A DNA stretch of 64,000 nucleotides, from positions 82,472 through 146,471 of the forward strand of contig JAFISE010000079.1 of assembly GCA_022560025.1 (NCBI GenBank). The letters run 5' to 3'. A program made the position numbers and the translations under genes. Below are positions 56,270 to 64,000 of this stretch, piece after piece; positions within the stretch are counted from its first letter, which is position 1; each line of letters starts with the position of its first letter. The notes beneath the pieces were generated by a model that did no database searches, had not been told where the DNA came from, and was given only the letters and a program-made list of their open reading frames with translations. This DNA is from Stagonosporopsis chrysanthemi. Lineage: Eukaryota; Ascomycota; Dothideomycetes; Pleosporales; Didymellaceae.

Positions 56270-56731
56270 ATGGCTTCCGCGCAGGCTCCTAACAACCCCG
56301 ACACCCTCGCCCACGTCCAGAAGTTCTGGGAGGGGAGGAAGCCAAACAGTCCTATCTACCAGTTCCTGCTGGACGACATCCAGCTGACTTATGCCTCAAA
56401 AGGCGTCGTGCGAGCGCGGCTCTTGCTGACCAAGAACCATGTCAATACGCATGGCGGCATTCACGGGTCGGTGTCTGCGACGTTGATTGATTGGGTCGGC
56501 GGCATTGCAATTGCTGCATGGGACAACCGCGACAAGGCTGGTGTCTCCACAGACATTCACATCTCGTATGTGAGTTCTGCCAAGGACGGTGACTGGATAG
56601 AGATCGAGGGTAAATGCGACAAGGTTGGGGGTACACTGGCATTCACCACTGCCACGATATGGAAGATTGTCGATGGCCAGCAAGGGCCCATCGTTGCTAC
56701 GGGCAGTCATACCAAGTTTGTAAAGATCTAG
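56270..56731 (+). CDS. Hotdog-fold thioesterase (ACOT13/PaaI-like)
   Basis: 153 aa, one exon, from ATG 56270. The hotdog core is visible: KNHVNTHGGIHGSVSATLIDWVGGIAIAAW is the central helix segment, with the conserved HGG and catalytic Asp. STDIHISYVSSAKDGDWIEIEG and the final TGSHTKFVKI strand follow. Small enzymes of this type hydrolyse acyl-CoA thioesters, often at mitochondria. Length is typical (about 140-160 aa). Only 266 bp separate it from the Mdm1-like start, so the two share a divergent promoter. Confidence 0.92.
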   Translation: MASAQAPNNPDTLAHVQKFWEGRKPNSPIYQFLLDDIQLTYASKGVVRARLLLTKNHVNTHGGIHGSVSATLIDWVGGIAIAAWDNRDKAGVSTDIHISYVSSAKDGDWIEIEGKCDKVGGTLAFTTATIWKIVDGQQGPIVATGSHTKFVKI

Positions 56732-57763
56732 GTACACCCAGGTCACGCTGTCTACTTTGAGGTCTCGTCCGCGCTCCATGGACGATCGAACTCCACTCGG
56801 ATTGCGGAGATTGAGGGCGCTTGAACTGGACGCCTCTGCGATAGCCGCTTGGCTCTGGGGTTTGAACGGTGATGGTGCCTACATACAGTATTCAACCAGC
56901 TGAATCATCATTGTCAACTTTCAAAGCGTTTATGCACGTACTTTCTGACAGGCAGGCTCATAGAACGATCAAGTACTTTCGTGTTCTCCTTTCCTTTCAC
57001 ATTAGGCACCAGAGCGCTCGAGTACCTTCGTGTCTTTGAGTCTATACATGTATTTCTAGACCTTGTCTATCAAACCTCACTCAACAGCGCAACCTCGGCT
57101 GCCAGACTCTCCGCAGAAGATCAGCCCCATCAAACTCCATCAAAGCCATAGTGTTATCGCTCGTGCGAAGTCTGCACGCACGGGTGCGACCAAATGTTTG
57201 GGTGCCCAGCAATCCACGGGGGTCAAGCTCGTGGCGCGTTGCTGGGCGTGTCATCCGGGGAGCCGCAGTCAGACCCCTGCTAGCCCCAGCCCCAGCTTCT
57301 GTGACGTCTTACCACGCTCCAAGCGCTTGAAACCGCGTTGCTCACTCATGTCTCTTCTTGCTCCCACGATCCATTCGAACTGTGCTTGTAACGCATAAAG
57401 CGTTCAACAGGTTCCAGACCACGAGCCTGCTAGCCTTACCCGTTACCAGTAAGTAGCATCCGTGCAAGTCCGGCAGCCCTACACCGATCCACATGTCGAT
57501 GTCATCTTGGTGGCTCCGCAGCTTCCGCCGCTTCCCACCTCTGCAAGAATCTTTGCTTTTGATTCAAGCAGCAGTGGGCCTATCACAGTCTTCTATAGGA
57601 TTGCGTGACGTCGATCTTCCGCACCCGCCCGCAGCCGGCGTAATGCATTCGATGGAGCTTCGGCGCCCTCTGTGCACGTTTTGTCAGCGCCGGCATCTTC
57701 GGCACCACCCATCTCCTTCCAAGCGTCTTCGATTGAGTTGTATAGTACGATGCTGACTAGCCA
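56732..57763. other. Spacer and unresolved first exon of the Vps62-like gene
   Basis: 3' flank of the thioesterase gene, then a region in which the first exon of the next gene must lie. An ATG frame at 57493-57756 ends in a different frame. GGCGTAATG near 57637 is a possible donor and GACTAGCCAG near 57755-57764 the acceptor zone. No other gene seen. Confidence 0.4.
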
Positions 57764-59744
57764 GTGCCTATTGTTCCGTTCTTCCAGGGCGCCGGCGTGC
57801 AGGTGCCGCTCGGGGCGCATTTGCCGTCATGGCTCCCACCGTCATCCATATCTACCATTAAACCCCCTGCATATCCGACAATAGCTGTACACTCTACTAT
57901 CACTCCGCCCGTACCAAAGGACGCGCCGGACGCCCTCTACGAGCACGGTGTACCTACCATCGACATCCCAGCACCCAATCCCTCGAATGAACAACCGTTT
58001 GAGCAGAGCCTCACGTCTATTGCCGGTACTGCGGGCTCGTCGAGTAACAAGAGCGATTCAATGAAGGGCCGGAAACCCGCTATCGCCGCCGCTGGGACAT
58101 TCTTTGGCCTTTTCTCGTTCTCGCAGATCTACCAGAATGTGCTCTTTGACAAGATCACGCCATGGTCGGAGCGAATGGAGGAGAAGGCCTGGGTTGCATC
58201 GTCAGAGTCATGGGTAGAGAGGAAGACTTGCGACTGGTTTGGCATGTGTGGCATAACACACCTCAACAAGTCGCGGTGGACGAGCAAGGGCAAAGTACAA
58301 GCACCGCTGGACGGCGCAGCCGCGGACAAGCTAGACTTGAGCAGCTTCAAGGAAGACGCTAGAATATTGCCCGAAGACTACGACGAGACGGACATTGTCG
58401 AGATTCCGCAATACGTCGTGGACTATGCTCCTTTGATTCATCTATACTCCGGCGAGAATTTTTGGCCGGGCGACATGACCGACCATTTGATACATACTAC
58501 ACCTCACCTCAACTACACCCCAGTACAAGCTACTGATGATCACCCAAAGGTCGGGACGTTGAACGAGCTGAACAGATGGGGCCGATTTGTGTACTTGCAA
58601 AGTGACGACAATGTCGAGGACCGGCCCAAGTGGCTAGGAGGGAGCACGAACATACCTGAAGTGCCAAGCGATGGCGATGATGGGGGTGAATGGGATGATA
58701 ACGATGACGATGACAACAAACATAGCGATGGGAGCGGGAGCGATTACAAGAAGGAGCCGTGGTGGCATGCTGGATCTGGAGACACCGAAGACAGAGGGGG
58801 TGTCCACCCTGACACCATGTCTCCAGATCGCCTGATACCGATCAGCTCACCAGAAGGCGACAAGCTCGTTAAGCCAGAGGAGATTTGGCAGCCAGAGCTT
58901 ATGAAGAACCGCCGCCGATTCGAAGGGAAGAAGGTTGTCGGCGGTCGAAGCGACGCGCCTGCAGTGCTTATCGTGGTCCCCAAGGGTGACGGTATTGTCG
59001 ACGCCTTCTGGTTCTTCTTCTACAGCTACAACCTCGGCAACACGGTGTTCAACGTGCGCTTCGGCAATCATGTTGGTGACTGGGAGCACACGACTGTGCG
59101 CTTTTATAACGGTGTCCCCAAGGCAGTATTCTTCAGCGAGCATGCGTCCGGTGAAGCCTACACCTGGGATGCCGTAGAGAAAATGGGCAAAAGGGTAAGT
59201 TACAGTGACGCATGCAAACGAGAACAACACTGACTCTAAGCAGCCAGTTGGATTCTCCGCAACCGGCACTCATGCCATGTACGGCACCGCGGGCGTGCAT
59301 CCCTACGTGCTCCCTGGCGGCATTCTCCACGACGTTACCGACCGCGGTCCTCTCTGGGACCCCACCATGAACATGTACTCGTACACCTACGACTACCAGC
59401 GCGACCACCTCGCGACGTCCAACCTCACACCGCAAGCCCCTGTCGGCTTCTTCTACTTTGCCGGCCACTGGGGCGACAAATTCTACCCGCTCAGCGACCC
59501 GCGGCAGTACCGCTTCCTGGGCCAATACCACTACGTAAACGGGCCGTTGGGTCCGCGCTTCAAGAACCTGGGCCGCCAGCAGATCTGCCAGGGCAACGGC
59601 GACTGCATACTCAAAGACACGCTGGACAGCAATCGCCAGCGCAAGCGCAAGATGAAGCGGTACCCGCACCTTGGCGAGGGGGAGCAGATGGGCGAGGACG
59701 AGGCGAAGAAGGTGTTTGGGGCCGAGTATGATTCTGCATCTTGA
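57764..59744 (+). CDS. Vps62-like protein (5' end unresolved)
   Basis: Coding from about 57764 to 59194 and 59244 to 59744, at least 643 aa. The intron is GTAAGT...AAGCAG, joining MGKR to PVGFS. There is a stop just upstream in this frame and no ATG at its start, so a first exon is missing. The Vps62 family blocks are YVVDYAPLIHLYSGENFWPGD, RRFEGKKVVGG, DAFWFFFYSYNLGN, GNHVGDWEHTTVRFYNG, and GTHAMYGTAGVHPYV. A hydrophobic segment (AIAAAGTFFGLFSFSQIY) precedes them. An acidic insertion (GGEWDDNDDDDNKHSDGSG) lies in the middle. The yeast family member is linked to vacuolar protein sorting; molecular role unknown. Confidence 0.82.
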
Positions 59745-61120
59745 GGCGTTGCATGACGATATCCACGACACGAAATTTTACGCTCACTTTGGGGTTGTTT
59801 GGCGTTGGCGGGTTGCCTTCTTTTTTTTTTCTGCGTGTTGGCGAGTTTGTTGCTCGAGATACCTAAGTGCAATAGTGTACAGTACAGTCTACAGCCTACA
59901 GTACAGTCTACAGCCTACAGTATACAGTGTACAGTCACCAATTCACTCCTAAATCGCTCAGCACATTCACCCCTCAATTGCTCAGCACCGATGTCGTCGC
60001 TCATCTTTGACTCACACGTCGTCTCGCAGCGCCTGTACAGGCTGCACCCTGTCCGCATGGAGAAAACTTCAAGAAGAAGCTTGTTCAGCGCGCCACGGTG
60101 GTGTGAGCATTCGGCGGGCAGGTAACGCGGGCGAGCTTGGCCGAAAGGGTGGCGTCATGGGCGCTGACGTCGCGGTATGATGTATTAACATTGCGCAGAT
60201 GCTCGTCGTGCTTGATGCTCACTATGCTAGATGCAATGTCATTGTCTGCTTGATGAAACTGCTGGATGCACGCGACAGCGGTCGGTGGGTTATGCAGGAG
60301 CCTTACACGGCATCCGGCCCGCATTTGGGCATGTCGCAATCAGCCTTATGGCGAGGGTGTGCATACACAAGGTACCGTGGAGCACGGACTCATCGTCCTT
60401 ATCCGCTCAGTGCTCCGCTTGGGCAGGTGATCAGGCGCGGCGTACATAGATTGCTCAAGACCGCGCAACAAGCTCCACGTAACAAACAAACAGTGGCTGG
60501 GTGCCATTCGCTGTACTGCAGCCAAGCAGGCGCGCTCCCGTGGGGCGAGCGGTAATCATTGGCGCATCTCACCATCAAGATCCCAAATCACGTCGGCGTT
60601 GCAGGTGTGACGGAAGGGGCACTAGCGACTGATAAGATGCGGACCCAACAGCAGTCGACTGCACGTAGCACAGCCCGTCGGTCTGCATACATGCTTTGTT
60701 GAATGTCCGTTGTTGCCCTGTCTGAACAACCAACAAAGACAGCCAGCGTGGCCTTTTGCTTCTTCGACGCTCAGCGCCTGCAACTGCGACTTGACTTGGT
60801 CTCGCGCCTGACCACCTGTCCCGCTTGATCTATCCTAGCGCGCCGTGGTAGCATCATCACCCGTGCCCATCGTTCCCCAGCGGTCCAGCGATCCCCCTCA
60901 ATTCACCGCTCGACGCCTCCCAAAGGTCGCTGCGAGACATGAGGAGTCTGCGACAGCAATAATCAAATCTGTCTGCTCAAGGGGCGACTTCGCCTCCCTT
61001 TGTCGACCCCTTCCTACCCCCCTCCACCGAGCTTGCCCGAGAGATCGGTAGACGTCGTATACTAGAGCGCCGTCCCCTGACGCCGACCCACCCCTCGATA
61101 GCACCTCTGCCCACCAAACC
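59745..61120. other. Spacer with short tandem repeats
   Basis: A T-run (59820-59830), the CAGTACAGTCTACAG repeats (listed separately), and about 1 kb with only short frames (60199-60555 and similar) that have no motifs. The last 250 bases are the C-rich leader of the next gene. Confidence 0.4.
59881..59935. repeat. 19-bp tandem repeat
   Basis: Two perfect copies of AGTACAGTCTACAGCCTAC (59881-59899 and 59900-59918), then a shortened AGTATACAGTGTACAGT copy. All are built from the half unit TACAG. Confidence 0.85.
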
Positions 61121-62902
61121 ATGGCGTTCGCCCAGCAACAACGCCCCCAGACCGCCCGACAACTCTCCTTCCACACCCCTGAGCCTGCGGCGGCCGTCGC
61201 CACCACTTCGCAGCAGCTCAAGCGCCGCCTCGACGAGTCGGAAGAATGGGTCCTCTTCTCGCCCACCGCCCCGTCCACGGCCGCCCGCACACACACCACC
61301 TCGACTGAGCGCACGCCTCGAACCGCTGGCCTGTCCCGCTTCAGTGAGTTTGGCTCGCTCGACACAGCCGCCCGCTCTGACCAGGATGACGACAACGGCA
61401 CCTTCCTCGGAACGGAGGAGGAGCTGGATAGCCTGGACGACGGACTACGTGCATTCCACGAGCCGTCTGAGCACGCCCTGCCCACCAGATTACAGGAGAG
61501 TGGCGACACGGTGCTGCCGAACCATGACGGGCTGGGTTCCTTCCAGCCAGACGCCACCATGCAGGAGCACATGTGGCAGTTTGAACGCTCGCCCCGCAGA
61601 CGCGCTGCAAGACGGAGGTCGAGCGTGCAGCGCCATTTCACCATCCTCGACGACGCGGATCAAGTCACGCAAGAGCAGGAGCGGCGGCAGCGCATCGAGA
61701 GGTGGCGCCTGGAGCAGAGCAAAGCCGTGCTCGAGGAGATCGAACGCGAGACGCGGCGGCGACGGCGCATGAGTTTGGCCGCATCGACACGCAGCCAGAG
61801 AGATTCTGCGCGCGAGGACCTGGAGAGTTCCGCATCGTCGGCGGCCTGCACCGTCACGAGCGAACGCAGTGATGGCTCGGACGAGGGCACAGAGAACATG
61901 TCGTTTTGGCAGCGCTTGACCACACGCGTCATCCGCGACCTTATCGGTCTGGATAACGACACGCTTTCCGTCATCTTTGGCGAGAGTCTTCCTGAGGCAG
62001 CCATGACGCCTACAGTTGGCTCGCCGTCAATGTCACCTGCGAATCGTGTGCTGCGAGATGCATTTACAGATGCTGCGACATACCCGGGAGACGACTGGCA
62101 GACTCGAGTGCTAGAGCGAGTAGCACATGAGCTTGGCGTCCTGGTGCATCAGCTCTCTGAGCACCCGGGTGCCTTCTCAACATACCAGCGCACGCAAAGC
62201 GCTCTCGATTACGCAGGGCTGACACTGCCTGCTGCGACCGATGTCGCATCCTCAGGGCCGACTAGCTCGCAGCCCTCCGCCCCCTCGCCCGCCTCGGTCC
62301 AATTCGCGGCCACATTCCCAGCCCACCATACGTCACACGCCTACAGCGAAGCCTCGCTCTGGGGAATCGAAGAAGAGCCCGATGAGGCCGACGCAATGGA
62401 TGCGACGCACCCTGATCGCGCAGCCACTGCCCGCGATGCCCTCGAAGACGCAGCCCGTGAGCGCGAGTACTGGGAGCGTGACCTTGACGTCAAGATGATC
62501 TTCAACTTCCTCGTCCGTCGCTTCACCTCCCGCCGTTCCAGCACCCCTACACCCACGCGTCGGCCTTCCACCTCCACATACGCACCCGACGACGCTGCCT
62601 CCGCCCGCCGCGCAGCCATGATCCGCCAGAACCACCCTTTGGCCAGCCGGACGCCGGACAGCCGCCTCCCGACGTCGTCCGGCGGGATCAGGGACGCCAA
62701 GCGCCGCGACTCGACCACCACCTCGACATTCCGCACGCACTATAACCCATCTCCCGGCCTCAGGCAGAAGACGCTGCGCAGTGGCTCCAGCTGCGCCAGC
62801 CAGAGCACCAAGAAGAGCAAGCGGAGTAGCAGCAGTCAGCGGAATTACTGGGACTTGGGAGGCAGCGTGGGCAGTGGGAGTGTGCTTGCGAGTGAGGTTT
62901 AG
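61121..62902 (+). CDS. Unrecognised 593-aa protein with a conserved-looking core
   Basis: One exon from ATG 61121 (ACCATGG) to TAG. I do not recognise the family. Residues 1-150 are polar and acidic. A basic, probably helical region follows (about 160-235, QERRQRIERWRLEQSKAVLEE and RRRRRMS). A folded-looking core (about 265-370) contains MSFWQRLTTRVIRDLIGLDND and DWQTRVLERVAHELGVLVHQL, ending SEHPGAFSTYQR. Another short helical block is near 450 (EREYWERDLDVKMIFNFLVRRF). The C-terminus is Ser/Arg-rich. There are no signal peptide or membrane segments. It may be a cytosolic or organelle-surface protein. Confidence 0.75.
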   Translation: MAFAQQQRPQTARQLSFHTPEPAAAVATTSQQLKRRLDESEEWVLFSPTAPSTAARTHTTSTERTPRTAGLSRFSEFGSLDTAARSDQDDDNGTFLGTEEELDSLDDGLRAFHEPSEHALPTRLQESGDTVLPNHDGLGSFQPDATMQEHMWQFERSPRRRAARRRSSVQRHFTILDDADQVTQEQERRQRIERWRLEQSKAVLEEIERETRRRRRMSLAASTRSQRDSAREDLESSASSAACTVTSERSDGSDEGTENMSFWQRLTTRVIRDLIGLDNDTLSVIFGESLPEAAMTPTVGSPSMSPANRVLRDAFTDAATYPGDDWQTRVLERVAHELGVLVHQLSEHPGAFSTYQRTQSALDYAGLTLPAATDVASSGPTSSQPSAPSPASVQFAATFPAHHTSHAYSEASLWGIEEEPDEADAMDATHPDRAATARDALEDAAREREYWERDLDVKMIFNFLVRRFTSRRSSTPTPTRRPSTSTYAPDDAASARRAAMIRQNHPLASRTPDSRLPTSSGGIRDAKRRDSTTTSTFRTHYNPSPGLRQKTLRSGSSCASQSTKKSKRSSSSQRNYWDLGGSVGSGSVLASEV

Positions 62903-63102
62903 ATGGTCACACTATCATGGTATGTGCGGCGTTGATGAAGACGACGACGATATGAGATGAGATATTTCACGACCTTGGGGCACTTGGCGATTAGATTGCA
63001 TTATGCGCGGCGTTTTCTTCGCATAAGCGATTTTTTTATGTTCGGATCTTGTTACGCTTTTTTCTTCGACGGGGGTTACTGGTTTCGCCTCTTGCTTCTT
63101 CT

Positions 63103-63118
63103 CCCCCCCCCCCCCCCC
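63103..63118. repeat. C16 homopolymer
   Basis: Sixteen consecutive C residues after a CTTCTTCT tract. Confidence 0.9.
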
Positions 63119-63192
63119 TTTCTAAGCCTATACATGTGTCCGTACATGGGGATTTTGCATGCATGCATGAATGGGTTTCATGTACCATATCT

Positions 63193-63230
63193 CTCCTCCT
63201 CCTCCTCCTCCTCCTCCTCCTCCTCCTCCT
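63193..63230. repeat. (CCT)n microsatellite
   Basis: About twelve perfect CTC/CCT units. Confidence 0.9.
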
Positions 63231-63263
63231 TCCCCTTTTTTCCTCTTTTCAAAGTTCGATCCA

Positions 63264-63321
63264 AATACCAATACCAATACCAATACCAATACCAATACCA
63301 ATACCAATACCAATACCAATA
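63264..63321. repeat. (AATACC)n hexanucleotide repeat
   Basis: About nine and a half copies of AATACC. It is not the CCCTAA telomere unit. Confidence 0.9.
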
Positions 63322-63877
63322 CTAAAATGCCTAATCCCTAATGCTTGAGTCTCGGCTTTCAGAGATCTGCGAATGTTACTACAACAATTATTATTATTAC
63401 ATCCTCCTCTCTCGCATAATCTAGCTCTGTCTTCTATCATCCATCTTCCATCTTCCGTCCTCCAGCATGTGTACGAAAGTTCCGCAAAAACGACGAGTAA
63501 GCTAAACTAGGCTGCGTGTGACCGAGCCTAAATACCCCCCAGACGAGAAAGCTGGGGTACGCGAGCGGTCTCTGCAGTCTTGGTCTAGGTTTAGATGACT
63601 TTTAGAGAGCAGGAGTACGTTTGTGGAGTGCAGGCGAGCACAAGATTGTGGGAGCCCTTGTGGCGTTGTTAGGGTGAGACAGGAATGGCAGAGTAAAAAA
63701 AATTGTCTGTGTTGTGTTGTGCTGTGGTAAGACAATGCAGAAGTACGTAGGGACTGGGATTGACTCAAATGCAATTTCCCACATTCTTTTTTACCTGGCC
63801 AAACACCCCACTGTGGCGACCTTGGAATACAGCACCACACCCTTCTCTCGCCTTGGACCCTTGCTCCTCAACATCTA

Positions 63878-63878
<1 letters not shown>

Positions 63879-63945
<67 letters not shown>

Positions 63946-64000
63946 ACCCCCCCCCCCCCCCCCCCCCACCACCCAACCACACCCCCCCCCCCCCCCCCCC
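63879..64000. repeat. Poly-C tract at the window edge
   Basis: 67 uninterrupted C (63879-63945), then C-runs broken by single A and by ACCACCCAACCACA near 63968-63981, running to the last base. Such a tract is unusual; it may be an assembly end artefact. Confidence 0.9.

Larger units (their letters stand above)
62903..64000. other. Non-coding, microsatellite-rich window edge
   Basis: No supported gene. Frames here (63049-63348 and the minus frames) come from simple repeats or end within them. It holds C16, CCT, AATACC and poly-C tracts, listed separately. Confidence 0.5.

Noticed and set aside
59881..59935. Spaced repeats considered as a CRISPR array
   Set aside because: Directly adjacent short tandem copies without spacers, in a eukaryotic genome.
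63264..64000. Telomere at the window end
   Set aside because: Neither AATACC nor poly-C matches the fungal CCCTAA/TTAGGG unit.

Overview
The window is nuclear DNA of a filamentous ascomycete (Pezizomycotina), most likely a dothideomycete of Pleosporales type. The evidence is GT-AG introns of about 48-57 nt with CTAAC/CTGAC-like branch points, intron-bearing housekeeping genes on both strands, an intron-containing tRNA-Phe, a relic of a HET (vegetative incompatibility) gene, and fungal families such as caleosin, a DUF8035 protein, a GMC oxidoreductase and a Zn2Cys6 regulator. The assignment below class level is inference.

Layout. 0-5.4 kb: a gene-poor edge with tRNA-Phe(GAA), then DNA primase small subunit (minus), divergent from a four-exon UPF0696/DUF1917 gene. 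5.4-8.8 kb: gene-poor, with a broken HET gene. 8.8-16.2 kb: allantoinase, ubiquitin-eS31 fusion (minus), a Swi5/Ace2-like C2H2 regulator and a small membrane protein. 16.7-24.2 kb: CYP52-like P450 (minus), secreted GH20 hexosaminidase, GPN3 GTPase (minus) and SAM synthetase, the last two sharing a 417-bp divergent promoter. 24.2-31 kb: lineage-type basic or repeat-rich proteins and a cryptic acidic/Cys-rich gene on the minus strand. 31-34.8 kb: sugar-porter MFS transporter and a D-2-hydroxyacid dehydrogenase, both minus. 34.8-38.2 kb: no convincing gene. 38.2-43.6 kb: a large RD/RE-rich DUF8035 protein whose last two exons have no obvious ATG-started reading frame, then caleosin. 44.2-52.6 kb: membrane-anchored pepsin-like pseudoprotease, seven-exon GMC oxidoreductase, a convergent Zn2Cys6 regulator with a stop codon inside its zinc cluster, and an NAD(P)-binding reductase. 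52.7-64 kb: Mdm1-like sorting nexin (minus), divergent hotdog thioesterase, Vps62-like protein, an unrecognised conserved-looking protein, then microsatellites and a poly-C tract at the window edge.

No compact biosynthetic cluster, CRISPR array or intact transposon was seen. The genes look like ordinary core genome interleaved with lineage-restricted genes. The most notable observations are the TAG codon in the Zn2Cys6 motif, a GC-AG intron, two introns whose length is a multiple of three and which carry no stop, recovery of hidden exons by frame reading, and the acidic minus-strand gene near 30 kb. All splice sites were read by eye from consensus and frame continuity; no alignment or expression data were available.
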